Counted from the stretch's first letter, positions 17,203-28,365 are shown. The stretch: 64,000 bases of DNA from Aquabacter sp040755535 (GCA_040755535.1 JBFMAV010000005.1:1-64000), one strand, 5' to 3'. The notes: generated by a model from the letters alone, not told the origin. Program-made: numbers and translations.

Positions 17203-18633
17203 TCAGAAGAGTGCGCGCGCCGCTGCTCCGGCCGCGTCGATGAGAGGGGCCGGCCAGAGGAAATAAAACACGGTGAACAGGCCAGACACGCTCAGCACCG
17301 CCTTCAGTTCGCCGGGCATCGGATCGAACGCATCCGCCGGCTCGTCGAAATACATGATCTTCACGACCCGCAGATAATAATACGCTCCGACCACCGACGC
17401 GAGCACGCCGATGACGGCTAGGCCGTACAGCCCCGCCTGAATGGCCGCAAGGAACACATAATATTTCGCCAGGAAGCCAGCGAGCGGGGGAATACCCGCG
17501 AGCGAGAACATGAGGCCCGCCAGGGCCAGGGCCATCATGGGACGGGTCCTGGCAAGGCCGGCGAGATCATCGATCGTCTCGACCGCGTTCCCGTTGCGGC
17601 GCATGGCGAGCACGCAGGCGAAGGAGCCGAGCGTCATCGCCACATAGATCGCCATGTAAACCATGACACCCCGCACGCCCTCGGGCGTGGCGGCCGCAAG
17701 GCCCACGAGCGCGAAGCCCATATGTCCGATGGAGGAATAAGCGAGCAGACGCTTGATGTTGCGCTGGCCGATGGCGGCGAACGCCCCGAGCACCATGGAG
17801 GCGATGGAGACGAACGCGATGATCTGCTGCCAGGAATGAGACACATTGGGCAGCGCCTCAACAGCGACCCGCAGGAACACCGCCATGGCGGCAACCTTCG
17901 GCGCGGTCGCGAAGAAGGCGGTGACCGGCGTGGGAGCGCCTTCATACACATCCGGCGTCCACATATGGAACGGAACCGCCGAGACCTTGAAGCACAAGCC
18001 CGCCATCACGAACACGATGCCGAAGATCAGGCCCAGAGACGGCGAGGTCGCGGCCTTGGCGATTCCCTCAAAGTTCACCGTGCCGGTGAAGCCATAAAGG
18101 AGGGACGCGCCGTACAGCAGCATGCCGGAGGAGAGCGAGCCGAGGACGAAGTATTTGAGGCCCGCCTCGGTGGAGCGCACGGACTCGCGATTGATGGCCG
18201 CGATCACATAGAGCGAAAGGCTCATCAGTTCGAGGCCGAGATAGAGCGCGATCAGATCGCCCGCCGACACAAGCATCATCATGCCGAGGGTCGAGATGAC
18301 CACCAGCACCGCATATTCGAACTTGTTCTGCCCCTCGCGGTTCAGCCAGTCCACCGACATGATCAGCGAGACGGTGGCGCCGAGCAGGGCAAGCACTTTC
18401 ATGAAGCGCGAGAAGGGATCGATCACCAGCGATCCGTTGAAAGCGGTGACCGGCACATTCGGCTTCAAAAGGACCAGCAGCAGCACCGCCGCGAGCACAG
18501 CGATGGCGAGCCCCGTCACCAGGTTCGCCGACCGCTCGCCCTTGAAGGCACCGATCAGCAGCAGGACGATCGCCGCGAGCGCGAGGGCGAGTTCGGGGAG
18601 AACTGCGCCGAGCGGAGGCAGGAAGGAGGACAT
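17203..18633 (-). CDS. nuoN: NADH-quinone oxidoreductase subunit N
   Basis: 476-residue antiporter-like proton-pumping subunit of the complex I membrane arm, with about 14 TM helices. KRLLAYSSIGHMGFALVGLA is the conserved lysine-containing region shared by NuoL, NuoM and NuoN. The segment LGLELMSLSLYVIAAINR contains the coupling glutamate of TM5. It is the last nuo gene and is followed after 3 bases by birA. Confidence 0.97.
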   Translation of the reverse strand: MSSFLPPLGAVLPELALALAAIVLLLIGAFKGERSANLVTGLAIAVLAAVLLLVLLKPNVPVTAFNGSLVIDPFSRFMKVLALLGATVSLIMSVDWLNREGQNKFEYAVLVVISTLGMMMLVSAGDLIALYLGLELMSLSLYVIAAINRESVRSTEAGLKYFVLGSLSSGMLLYGASLLYGFTGTVNFEGIAKAATSPSLGLIFGIVFVMAGLCFKVSAVPFHMWTPDVYEGAPTPVTAFFATAPKVAAMAVFLRVAVEALPNVSHSWQQIIAFVSIASMVLGAFAAIGQRNIKRLLAYSSIGHMGFALVGLAAATPEGVRGVMVYMAIYVAMTLGSFACVLAMRRNGNAVETIDDLAGLARTRPMMALALAGLMFSLAGIPPLAGFLAKYYVFLAAIQAGLYGLAVIGVLASVVGAYYYLRVVKIMYFDEPADAFDPMPGELKAVLSVSGLFTVFYFLWPAPLIDAAGAAARALF

Positions 18634-18647
18634 CGGGCGACCTCGGG

Positions 18648-20162
18648 TCAGAAGCTGAACAGCAGCGAGGCGGTCTTGACCGCCTGGGCCACGGAATCGG
18701 TACGGGCGACCACCGCATTCACGGCGGAGGACGTCATGTCGAGGATGGGCGCGGGCCAGAAGCCGAAGACCACGGTAAGCAGGACCAGCGGGACCATGAT
18801 CACCACCTCACGGGAATTGAGGTCGAGCATGCCCTTCAGGCTGTCCTTCTCCAGGGCACCAAATACCACACGGCGATAGAGCCACAGGGCATAAGCGGCC
18901 GAGAGGATGACACCGGTCGCGGCGAAGAAGGCCACCCAGGTGTTGCGCTCGAATACCGCCATCATGGTGAGGAACTCGCCCACGAAGCCGGAGGTGCCGG
19001 GCAGGCCCACATTGGCCATAGTGAAGACCATCAGGGCCACGGCATATTTCGGCATGCGGTTCACGAGCCCGCCATAAGCGGCGATCTCGCGGGTATGGAG
19101 GCGGTCGTAGATGACGCCCACGCACAGGAACAGCGCGCCCGAGACGAAGCCGTGGGACAACATGAGGAACATCGCCCCCTGCAGGCCCTGCTCATTCATG
19201 GCGAAGATGCCCATCGTCACGAAGCCCATATGGGCGACCGACGAATAGGCGATCAGCTTCTTGATATCCTCCTGCACCAGGGCGACCAGCGAGGTGTAGA
19301 TGATGGCCACCACGGACAGGGTGAAGACCAGCGGCGCGAACAGCACCGATGCCTCAGGGAACATGGGGAGGGAGAAGCGGATGAAGCCGTAGCCGCCCAT
19401 CTTCAGCAGCACACCCGCCAGGATCACCGATCCGGCGGTGGGCGCTTCAACGTGCGCGTCCGGCAGCCAGGTATGGACCGGCCACATGGGCATCTTCACC
19501 GCGAAAGAGGCGAAGAAGGCCAGCCACAGCCAGGTCTGCATGCCGGACGGGAAGCCGAACTGCATCAGTGTCGGAATATCCGTGGTCCCGGCCTTCCAAT
19601 ACATGGCCATGATGGCCAGCATCATCAGAACCGAACCCAGCAGCGTGTAGAGGAAGAATTTGAAGCTCGCATAGATGCGGCGCGGGCCACCCCAGATGCC
19701 GATAATGAGGAACATCGGGATCAGGCCGGCTTCGAAGAAGAAGTAGAAAAGGACTAGGTCCAGCGCGCAGAAGGTGCCGACCATGAAGGTCTCCAGCACC
19801 AGGAACGCGATCATGTATTCCCGCACCCGCTTATGCACGCTCTCCCAGGAGGCGAGGATGCAGAAAGGCATGAGGAAGGTGGTGAGCAGGACCAGCGGCA
19901 GCGAGATGCCATCGACACCCATATGGTAAGCGGCGATCTCGCCCAGCCAAGGATGCTTTTCGACGAACTGGAAGCCCGGCGCGGAGGCATCGAAGCCGGG
20001 CAGGAGCAGCAGCGAGACGACGAAGGTAACGAGCGTCGTCCACAGCGCGACCCACCGGGCGTTGCGCGCGGTAACCTCTTCGTCGCCCCGGACCACGAGG
20101 ATGAAAAGGGCGCCGACCAGCGGCAGGAAAGTGATGACGGAGAGGATCGGCCAGGTGGTCAT
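18648..20162 (-). CDS. nuoM: NADH-quinone oxidoreductase subunit M
   Basis: 504 residues from the ATG at 20162 (MTTWPILSVITFLPLVG). The frame runs further upstream into nuoL, but that part shows no membrane or family signature, so 20162 is the start. It is an antiporter-like proton-pumping subunit with about 14 TM helices. Conserved segments are KKLIAYSSVAHMGFVTMGIF and the PTAGSVILAGVLLKMGGYG loop. It begins 2 bases after the nuoL stop. Confidence 0.97.
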   Translation of the reverse strand: MTTWPILSVITFLPLVGALFILVVRGDEEVTARNARWVALWTTLVTFVVSLLLLPGFDASAPGFQFVEKHPWLGEIAAYHMGVDGISLPLVLLTTFLMPFCILASWESVHKRVREYMIAFLVLETFMVGTFCALDLVLFYFFFEAGLIPMFLIIGIWGGPRRIYASFKFFLYTLLGSVLMMLAIMAMYWKAGTTDIPTLMQFGFPSGMQTWLWLAFFASFAVKMPMWPVHTWLPDAHVEAPTAGSVILAGVLLKMGGYGFIRFSLPMFPEASVLFAPLVFTLSVVAIIYTSLVALVQEDIKKLIAYSSVAHMGFVTMGIFAMNEQGLQGAMFLMLSHGFVSGALFLCVGVIYDRLHTREIAAYGGLVNRMPKYAVALMVFTMANVGLPGTSGFVGEFLTMMAVFERNTWVAFFAATGVILSAAYALWLYRRVVFGALEKDSLKGMLDLNSREVVIMVPLVLLTVVFGFWPAPILDMTSSAVNAVVARTDSVAQAVKTASLLFSF

Positions 20163-20164
20163 CG

Positions 20165-22090
20165 TCACACTCCGGCAAACATGAACCAGGTGATGAGCGC
20201 GGCCACGCCGATCAGCATCACGAAGGCATAGTGATAAAGGTATCCGCTCTGCAGACGGACCACACGGCCCGTCACGTCGAGCACGCGGGCGGAGACGCCG
20301 TTCGGGCCCCATCCGTCAATGATGCGCCCGTCGCCTTGTTTCCAAAGCACGCGCCCGATCCACAAGGTGGGGCGCACGAAGATGACGTCATACAGCTCGT
20401 CGAAATACCACTTGTTGAGCAGGAACTGGTACAGCGCATCCTGGCTCTTGGCCAAACGCACCGGCAGGGAGCGGTCGACCACATAGAACCAATAGGCGAC
20501 CAGGAAGCCGAGCGCCATCATCAGCGTGGGCATGTATTTCGCCCAGAGTGGGATGTTGTGCATCTCATGAAGAATGTGGTTCTCCGCCCCCATGAAGATG
20601 GACGCGCGGAAGAAATGCGCGACATCGTGCCCGGCGAAATCGTTGAAGAACACGAAGCCGGCGAACACGGACCCCACGGCCAGAACGCCCAGCGGAATGG
20701 TCATCACGAGGGGCGATTCGTGGGCCGCCTCATAATGATGGTGGTCGTGCGGGTGACCATGGAAGGTCAGGAACACAAGGCGCCAGGAATAGAAGGAGGT
20801 CAGTGCCGCGGCGCCTACCGTCATCACCCAGCCATAGAGGGCAAAGTGGTTATGGGAAGCCCACGCCGCCTCAATGATGGCGTCCTTGGAATAATAACCG
20901 GCCAGGAAGGGGAAGCCGGTGATCGCCAGGGTGCCGATCATCATCATTGCGTAGGTATAGGGGATCTTCTTGGCGAGCCCCCCCATGTGGCGCATGTCCT
21001 GCTCATGGTGCATCGCATTGATGACAGAGCCGGCGCCGAGGAAGAGCAGCGCCTTGAAGCAGGCATGGGTGAAGAGGTGGAACACGCCGATGGAATAGGC
21101 GCCCGCCCCCATGGCCACGAACATGTAGCCGAGCTGGGAGCAGGTGGAATAAGCGATCACCTTCTTGATGTCGTTCTGCACCAAAGCGATGGTCGCGGCG
21201 AACATGGCCGTGGTCGCGCCCACCAGCATGATGAGGTCGAGCGCGGTGGGTGAAAGTTCGAAGATCGGCGACATGCGCGCCACCATGAAGACACCAGCGG
21301 TCACCATGGTCGCAGCATGGATGAGGGCCGACACTGGGGTCGGGCCTTCCATCGCGTCGGGCAGCCAGGTGTGCAGCAGGAACTGCGCGGACTTACCCAT
21401 GGCGCCGATGAACAGCAGGATGCAGATGACGGTTGGCGCATCCCAATTTTGACCGAGGAAGGAAATCGTCTTGCCAGCGAGGCCGGGCGCCTGCGCGAAC
21501 ACGGTCTCGAAATTGACCGCACCGGTCATCACGAAGATCGCGAAGATACCCAGGATGAAGCCGAAGTCGCCGACGCGGTTGACCACGAACGCCTTCATCG
21601 CGGCGGCATTGGCCGACGGCTTCTCATACCAGAAGCCGATGAGCAGGTAGGATGCGAGACCCACACCTTCCCAGCCGAAGAACATCTGCAGCAGATTGTC
21701 GGCAGTCACCAGCATCAGCATGGCGAAGGTAAAGAGCGACAGATAAGCGAAGAAGCGCGGCCGGCACGGATCCTCGTGCATGTAGCCGACGGAATAGAGG
21801 TGAACCAGCGACGAGACGGTCGTGACCACAATCAGCATGATCGCAGTCAAGGTGTCGACGCGCAGCGCCCAATCGATCTTGAGGTCGCCCACATAGATCC
21901 ATTGCATCACCTGCACACGCACATCATGCCCGCCGATCGCCACATTGAAGAAGGCGATCCAGGCGAGGATGCACGCGATGAAGAGCAGAGAAGTGGTCAC
22001 GACCTCGGACGCACGGGCGCCGATGACCCGACCAAACACGCCCGCAATCAGGAAGCCGATGAGGGGGAGGAAGACGATCGCCTGATACAT
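20165..22090 (-). CDS. nuoL: NADH-quinone oxidoreductase subunit L
   Basis: 641-residue distal antiporter-like subunit of complex I. It has about 16 TM helices and the long lateral helix region near the C-terminus. KKVIAYSTCSQLGYMFVAMG and the PTPVSALIHAATMVTAGVFM loop are the typical NuoL signatures. A His-rich cytosolic or periplasmic loop, HGHPHDHHHYE, lies around residue 444. Gaps to nuoK (4 bases) and nuoM (2 bases) fit one transcript. Confidence 0.97.
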   Translation of the reverse strand: MYQAIVFLPLIGFLIAGVFGRVIGARASEVVTTSLLFIACILAWIAFFNVAIGGHDVRVQVMQWIYVGDLKIDWALRVDTLTAIMLIVVTTVSSLVHLYSVGYMHEDPCRPRFFAYLSLFTFAMLMLVTADNLLQMFFGWEGVGLASYLLIGFWYEKPSANAAAMKAFVVNRVGDFGFILGIFAIFVMTGAVNFETVFAQAPGLAGKTISFLGQNWDAPTVICILLFIGAMGKSAQFLLHTWLPDAMEGPTPVSALIHAATMVTAGVFMVARMSPIFELSPTALDLIMLVGATTAMFAATIALVQNDIKKVIAYSTCSQLGYMFVAMGAGAYSIGVFHLFTHACFKALLFLGAGSVINAMHHEQDMRHMGGLAKKIPYTYAMMMIGTLAITGFPFLAGYYSKDAIIEAAWASHNHFALYGWVMTVGAAALTSFYSWRLVFLTFHGHPHDHHHYEAAHESPLVMTIPLGVLAVGSVFAGFVFFNDFAGHDVAHFFRASIFMGAENHILHEMHNIPLWAKYMPTLMMALGFLVAYWFYVVDRSLPVRLAKSQDALYQFLLNKWYFDELYDVIFVRPTLWIGRVLWKQGDGRIIDGWGPNGVSARVLDVTGRVVRLQSGYLYHYAFVMLIGVAALITWFMFAGV

Positions 22091-22094
22091 GGCC

Positions 22095-22403
22095 TCAGCC
22101 CTTCATGGCGTTGATGTCCTCGACGGCGATCGAACCGCGGTTGCGGTAGAACACCACGAGGATGGCGAGACCGATGGCGGCTTCCGCCGCTGCCACCGTG
22201 AGGACGAGCAGCGCGAAGACCTGCCCGACGAGATTGCCGAGGAACACCGAGAAGGCGACAAGATTGATGTTCACCGCCAGCAGGATGAGTTCCACCGACA
22301 TCAGGATGACGATGACGTTCTTCCGGTTGAGGAAGATGCCAAGAGTCCCGAGCGTGAACAGGATCGCCGCGACAGTGAGGTAATGGGACAGTCCGATTTC
22401 CAT
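22095..22403 (-). CDS. nuoK: NADH-quinone oxidoreductase subunit K
   Basis: 102 residues from the ATG at 22403 (MEIGLSHYLTVAAILF). It has three TM helices with the conserved membrane glutamates in VIVILMSVELILLAVN and TVAAAEAAIGLAI, both needed for proton translocation in the family. Upstream in-frame codons belong to nuoJ sequence and are not used. The distance to nuoJ is 10 bases and to nuoL 4 bases. Confidence 0.96.
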   Translation of the reverse strand: MEIGLSHYLTVAAILFTLGTLGIFLNRKNVIVILMSVELILLAVNINLVAFSVFLGNLVGQVFALLVLTVAAAEAAIGLAILVVFYRNRGSIAVEDINAMKG

Positions 22404-22413
22404 CAACCCCTCC

Positions 22414-23025
22414 TCAGATGCCCTGACCCGGCCGAACCTTGACCACTTCCATCGCGGTCTCGGGCGTACGGGCAACCTGATCGGAAATGTTCTGCCGCTT
22501 CACATTGGGCTTGTGGCGCAGCGTGAGCACGATGGCTCCGATCATCGCCACGAGGAGCACCATGCCGGCAGCCTCGAAGAAGTAGACATAATCGGTGTAG
22601 AGCACCCGGCCGAGCTGCTGAGTATTGGTCAGCTGGGCCGTGGCCTGCGCGATCTGGGGCACGCTTGCGAGGGTCGAGCTGGTCGCCCAGCTCCCCACCA
22701 CCAGCACAAGCTCCGCCAGGAAGATCACACCGATCAGCGCCCCGATGGGCAGGTATTGCAGGAACCCTTGCCGGAGCTCGACGAAGTCCACGTCCAGCAT
22801 CATGACGACGAACAGGAACAGAACCGCGACCGCGCCCACATAGACCACCACCAGGATCAGGCCGAGAAATTCGGCACCGATCAGGATGAAGAGGCCCGCC
22901 GCATTGACGAAGCAGAGGATCAGGAACAGGACTGAATGGACCGGATTGCGGGAGGCGATGACCATGAAGGCCGAGGCCACCAGCACGCAGGCGAACAGAT
23001 AGAAAAACGCTGCCGCGACACTCAT
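22414..23025 (-). CDS. nuoJ: NADH-quinone oxidoreductase subunit J
   Basis: 203 residues from the ATG at 23025 (MSVAAAFFYLFACVLVASAF). It has five TM helices, with the conserved third helix GLILVVVYVGAVAVLFLFVV containing the pi-bulge tyrosine region. The frame is open for another 58 codons upstream, but that part is Arg/Gly-rich and lies in the intercistronic region. nuoI ends 242 bases upstream, the largest gap inside the operon. Confidence 0.95.
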   Translation of the reverse strand: MSVAAAFFYLFACVLVASAFMVIASRNPVHSVLFLILCFVNAAGLFILIGAEFLGLILVVVYVGAVAVLFLFVVMMLDVDFVELRQGFLQYLPIGALIGVIFLAELVLVVGSWATSSTLASVPQIAQATAQLTNTQQLGRVLYTDYVYFFEAAGMVLLVAMIGAIVLTLRHKPNVKRQNISDQVARTPETAMEVVKVRPGQGI

Positions 23026-23040
23026 GCGCCGAGCCCCCTG

Positions 23041-23261
23041 TTTCGCGGCGCGAAAGCGCCGGTCCCCAACGCGCCGAGCGGCGCGGTCATGCGCGTCGCC
23101 GCGCCCGCACCCCTGAAGGCGGTGTCCATGGCCGCGGCCTTGTGCGGCCGCAAGCGGCCACAGGCCCGTCGATAGCCCGTACCCATGACAAAAGTCCACT
23201 CGTCTGAGGCGCCCGCAGGAAACGGCCGCCGCCCAACCCCGTCAGCCGCCCGGCGGGCGGC
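23041..23261 (-). other. nuoI-nuoJ intercistronic region with three inverted repeats
   Basis: The 242-base gap carries three hairpins: TTTCGCG-G-CGCGAAA (23041-23055), CGCGCCG-AG-CGGCGCG (23070-23085) and GCCGCCC-GGC-GGGCGGC (23245-23261). The last begins 6 bases after the nuoI stop in the direction of transcription. None has a T-run. They may be mRNA processing or stability elements (inference). No small ORF was credible here. Confidence 0.45.
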
Positions 23262-23267
23262 CCCGTC

Positions 23268-23756
23268 TCACCGATAAGGCGCGTCCAAGGCGATGGCCTG
23301 AGCGATTTCGCGCTCCCAGCGGTCACCATTCGAAAGCAGCCGTTCCTTGTCGTAATACAGTTCTTCGCGCGTCTCGGTGGCGAACTCGAAATTCGGCCCC
23401 TCGACGATGGCATCCACCGGGCACGCCTCCTGGCAGAAGCCGCAATAGATGCACTTCACCATGTCGATGTCGTAGCGCGTGGTGCGCCGCGTGCCGTCGT
23501 TGCGGCGCGGGCCAGCCTCGATGGTGATGGCCTGCGCCGGGCAGATCGCCTCACACAGCTTGCAGGCAATGCAGCGTTCCTCGCCATTGGGATAGCGGCG
23601 GAGCGCATGCTCGCCGCGGAACCGCGGCGAGATCGGGTTTTTCTCGAACGGGTAGTTGATGGTCGCCTTGGGCTTGAAGAAATAGCGCATGGCGAGGAAG
23701 AAGCCCGAAACGAATTCCGTGAGGAAGAGGGCGCGGGCCGCCTGGTCGAGCTTCAT
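23268..23756 (-). CDS. nuoI: NADH-quinone oxidoreductase subunit I
   Basis: 162-residue ferredoxin-like subunit of the peripheral arm. Two tetranuclear clusters, N6a and N6b, are bound by CIACKLCEAICPAQAI and CIYCGFCQEACPVDAI. Electrons pass through them to NuoB. The N-terminal amphipathic segment LTEFVSGFFLAMRYFF anchors it to the membrane arm. It follows nuoH by 37 bases. Start and length are standard. Confidence 0.97.
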   Translation of the reverse strand: MKLDQAARALFLTEFVSGFFLAMRYFFKPKATINYPFEKNPISPRFRGEHALRRYPNGEERCIACKLCEAICPAQAITIEAGPRRNDGTRRTTRYDIDMVKCIYCGFCQEACPVDAIVEGPNFEFATETREELYYDKERLLSNGDRWEREIAQAIALDAPYR

Positions 23757-23793
23757 GGCTCAGCTCCCGTAAAGTGCGTGCGGACGGGCGGGA

Positions 23794-24813
23794 TCATCGC
23801 GGCGCCGTCCCCGTGAAGTGCAGAACGCCGGCGACGACCACGACAGCGACCAGGGAGATCGGCAGGAAAACCTTCCAGCCGAGGCGCATCAGTTGGTCAT
23901 AGCGATAGCGCGGCACCATGGCCTTCGCCATGGCGAAGAGGAAGAACATGAAGCAGAGCTTCAGCACGAACCAAACCAGCCCGGGCACCCAGGTGAAGGG
24001 CGCGAAGGGCAGCGGCGACAGCCAGCCCCCGAGGAACAAAATCGTGCCCATGGCGCACATGGTCATGATGGCCACGTACTCGCCCAGCATGAACAGCAGA
24101 TAGGGCGTCGAGCCATATTCGGTCATGAAGCCCGCCACCAGTTCCGACTCCGCTTCCACGAGGTCGAAGGGCGGGCGGTTCGTTTCCGCGAGGGCGGAGA
24201 CGAGGAAGATGACGAACATCGGCAGAAGCGGCAGGAAATACCAGTTCAGCAGTCCAAGAGGCCCGTTCTGCGCCTCAACGATCTTGCTGAGGTTTTGTGA
24301 GCCCGCGCACATCAGGACGGTGATGATGACGAAGCCGATCGAAACTTCGTAGGACACCATCTGCGCAGCCGAGCGCAGCGCAGCCAGGAAGGGATACTTC
24401 GAGTTCGACGCCCAGCCGGCCATGATGATGCCGTACACGCCGAGCGAGGAAATGGCGAAGATGTACAGGATGCCGACATTCAGATCGGCGATCACCCAGC
24501 CGTCCGCGATCGGCACCGCCACCCAGGCCGCGAGCGCGAGCACACAGGTCACCAGAGGCGCCAGCAGGAACAGCGCCTTGTTGGCACCGGACGGAATGAC
24601 CGGCTCCTTCAGCACGAACTTCAACAGGTCCGCGAAGGATTGCAGCAGTCCGAACGGCCCTACCACGTTCGGGCCGCGCCGCAATTGCACCGCCGCCCAG
24701 ATCTTGCGATCCGCGAGAAGGATATAGGCGATGAAGACGAGCAGCGCGACGAGCAGAGCAAGGCTCTGCCCGACAATGATCGCCACCTTCAGAAGAGTGT
24801 CCTGCCAGGTCAT
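23794..24813 (-). CDS. nuoH: NADH-quinone oxidoreductase subunit H
   Basis: 339 residues with eight TM helices. The subunit forms much of the quinone-access chamber at the junction of the two arms. Conserved signatures are QLRRGPNVVGPFGLLQSFAD and the acidic loop FDLVEAESELVAGFMTEYGS. The latter couples quinone reduction to proton movement. It begins 15 bases after nuoG. Confidence 0.97.
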   Translation of the reverse strand: MTWQDTLLKVAIIVGQSLALLVALLVFIAYILLADRKIWAAVQLRRGPNVVGPFGLLQSFADLLKFVLKEPVIPSGANKALFLLAPLVTCVLALAAWVAVPIADGWVIADLNVGILYIFAISSLGVYGIIMAGWASNSKYPFLAALRSAAQMVSYEVSIGFVIITVLMCAGSQNLSKIVEAQNGPLGLLNWYFLPLLPMFVIFLVSALAETNRPPFDLVEAESELVAGFMTEYGSTPYLLFMLGEYVAIMTMCAMGTILFLGGWLSPLPFAPFTWVPGLVWFVLKLCFMFFLFAMAKAMVPRYRYDQLMRLGWKVFLPISLVAVVVVAGVLHFTGTAPR

Positions 24814-24828
24814 GCGTCCGCCCTGCCC

Positions 24829-26916
24829 TTACTCGGCCGCGACTGCGGCAACCCCGCCCAGCCGCAGCGCCGAACATTCCGCCATGACGGCGGACGCACG
24901 GGCGATGGGGTTGGTCAGGTAGAAATCCGTGATCACGGGTGCGAACGGCGCCTTGTCCGTGGCGCCCCCCTGCCCCGCAAGCTGCGTCAACGCGGCGGGG
25001 TCCGCCGCTTCGGTGGCATCGATCCGCCCGAAATGGGGATGCGCCGCCACCAGTGCCGCGCGCAGCGCGAACAACTGGTCATAGGGAAGCTTGTGGCCGA
25101 GCACCTCGGACAGAGCCCGCAGGATCGCCCAATCCTCACGCGCGTCCCCGGGCGGGAAAGCGGCACGGTTGGCGAACTGGACCCGTCCTTCGGTATTCAC
25201 ATAGAGCCCGGATTTTTCCGAATAGGCCGCGCCCGGCAGGATCACGTCGGCGCGATGTGCGCCACGGTCGCCATGGGTGCCGAGATAGACGACGAAGGCC
25301 CCGGGCGCCACATCGATTTCATCGGCACCCAGCAGGAAGAGCAGGTCTGCGCCACCCGGCGCAGCCATCGCGGCTGCCGTCAGCCCGCCAGCGGCAGGCA
25401 CGCAGCCCACATCCAACGCACCGACTCGCGACGCGGCGGTGTGCAGCACGCTGAAGCCGTTCCAGCCATCCTTCACAGCGCCAACCGAGAGCGCAAGGCG
25501 CGCCGCGAGCGCGAGCACGGCCGTCCCATCCGCGCGGGCCAGAGCCCCCTGCCCGACAATGATGAGCGGACGCTCCGCAGCCTTGAGCACATCGGCAAAC
25601 GTCCCGGCCCCGGCGAGATCGGCCAGGGTTTCGGGTCCGGCGCCGAGATAGTCGCTAGGATAGGTCAAATCGACCGGTGCCCCGACAACGCCGATCTTCA
25701 GCCTGCCGCCGCTGGCGCGCCAGCGCTTGCGGATGCGTGCATTCAGGACCGAGGCTTCATGGCGGGGATCGGTACCGATCAGCAGAATGGCGTCGGCCTC
25801 TTCAATGCCGGCGATGCCTGCGTTGAAGACATAGGTCGCGCGGCCGAGCGCCGGGTCCAGAGCGGCTCCGTCCTGACGGCAATCGATGTTGCCGGACCCG
25901 AGCCGGTCGAGAAGCTGCTTGGCGGCGAACGCTTCCTCGGCGGTCACGAGATCGCCGATGATGGCGCCGATACGACTGGCCGGCGTCGCCTTCACCTTGG
26001 CGGCAACGGCGTCGAAAGCCTCCGACCAGGTGACCGGCGTAAGGCGGCCGTCCTTGCGGACATAGGGCCGATCGAGACGCTGGGTCTTCAGGCCATCCCA
26101 CACGTAGCGGGTCTTGTCCGAGATCCACTCCTCGTTCACCGCCTCATTGGTGCGCGGCAAAATGCGCATCACTTCGCGGCCTCGGGTGTCGATGCGGATG
26201 TTCGACCCCACGGCGTCCATGACGTCGATGGACTCGGTCTTGTTGAGTTCCCAGGGCCGCGCATGAAAGGCGTAGGGCTTATGGGTCAGCGCACCGACCG
26301 GACAGAGATCGGCCACATTGCCCTGTAGCTCCGAGCGCATGGCATGTTCGAGATAGGTGGTGATCTCCATGTCCTCACCGCGCCCGATGGCGCCGAGGTC
26401 CGATGCACCCGCCACTTCCGTGGTGAAGCGCACGCAGCGGGTGCAGTGGATGCACCGGTTCATGGAGGTCCGCACCAGCGGGCCGATGTATTTGTCCTCG
26501 ACTGCCCGCTTGTTCTCCGCGAAGCGGGACGTGTCCACGCCATAGGCCATGGCCTGGTCCTGCAGGTCGCACTCGCCGCCCTGGTCGCAGATGGGGCAAT
26601 CCAGCGGGTGGTTGATGAGCAGGAACTCCATCACCCCTTCGCGGGCCTTCTTCACCATGGGGCTCTTGGTGAGCACCACCGGCGGCTCGCCATTCGGGCC
26701 GGGGCGCAGATCCTTCACGGCCATGGCGCAGGATGCGGTCGGCTTGGGCGGGCCACCTTTGACCTCGACAAGGCACATGCGGCAATTGCCGGCGATGGAG
26801 AGACGTTCGTGGAAACAGAAGCGCGGAATCTCGACGCCCGCCGCCTCACACGCCTGAAGCAGCGTGTATTCAGCGGGGACGTCTACCTCGGTTCCATCGA
26901 CGACGATCTTCGCCAT
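24829..26916 (-). CDS. nuoG: NADH-quinone oxidoreductase subunit G
   Basis: 695 residues from the ATG at 26916 (MAKIVVDGTEVDVPAEY). The N-terminal 2Fe-2S ferredoxin domain includes RLSIAGNCRMCLVEV, followed by the His/Cys site for N5 and CIHCTRCVRF for N4. The rest is a molybdopterin-oxidoreductase-like domain without cofactor function in complex I. The upstream extension of the frame lies in the hairpin-bearing gap after nuoF and is not family-like. The length is typical for alphaproteobacteria. Confidence 0.96.
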   Translation of the reverse strand: MAKIVVDGTEVDVPAEYTLLQACEAAGVEIPRFCFHERLSIAGNCRMCLVEVKGGPPKPTASCAMAVKDLRPGPNGEPPVVLTKSPMVKKAREGVMEFLLINHPLDCPICDQGGECDLQDQAMAYGVDTSRFAENKRAVEDKYIGPLVRTSMNRCIHCTRCVRFTTEVAGASDLGAIGRGEDMEITTYLEHAMRSELQGNVADLCPVGALTHKPYAFHARPWELNKTESIDVMDAVGSNIRIDTRGREVMRILPRTNEAVNEEWISDKTRYVWDGLKTQRLDRPYVRKDGRLTPVTWSEAFDAVAAKVKATPASRIGAIIGDLVTAEEAFAAKQLLDRLGSGNIDCRQDGAALDPALGRATYVFNAGIAGIEEADAILLIGTDPRHEASVLNARIRKRWRASGGRLKIGVVGAPVDLTYPSDYLGAGPETLADLAGAGTFADVLKAAERPLIIVGQGALARADGTAVLALAARLALSVGAVKDGWNGFSVLHTAASRVGALDVGCVPAAGGLTAAAMAAPGGADLLFLLGADEIDVAPGAFVVYLGTHGDRGAHRADVILPGAAYSEKSGLYVNTEGRVQFANRAAFPPGDAREDWAILRALSEVLGHKLPYDQLFALRAALVAAHPHFGRIDATEAADPAALTQLAGQGGATDKAPFAPVITDFYLTNPIARASAVMAECSALRLGGVAAVAAE

Positions 26917-27005
26917 CACAACTTCCCTCGTCTCAAACCGGACACCGAGGCGGCCGGAGCGCCGAAGCGCGACGGAGTCCGAGCCGGACCCCAGACATGA
27001 TTTCC

Positions 27006-27059
27006 GCACGGCGGCGCCGTGCCTGACTTACCTTCTTCGCGACGCCGTCAGCGACGGCG
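27006..27059 (-). other. Pair of hairpins in the nuoF-nuoG intercistronic gap
   Basis: Two perfect 7-bp stem-loops lie in the 144-base gap: GCACGGC-GGC-GCCGTGC (27006-27022) and CGCCGTC-AGC-GACGGCG (27043-27059). The second directly follows the nuoF stop codon. There is no T-run on the minus strand. Segmental mRNA stabilisation or processing of the long nuo transcript is a possible role (inference). Confidence 0.5.
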
Positions 27060-27060
27060 C

Positions 27061-28362
<1,302 letters not shown>

Positions 28363-28365
28363 CGC

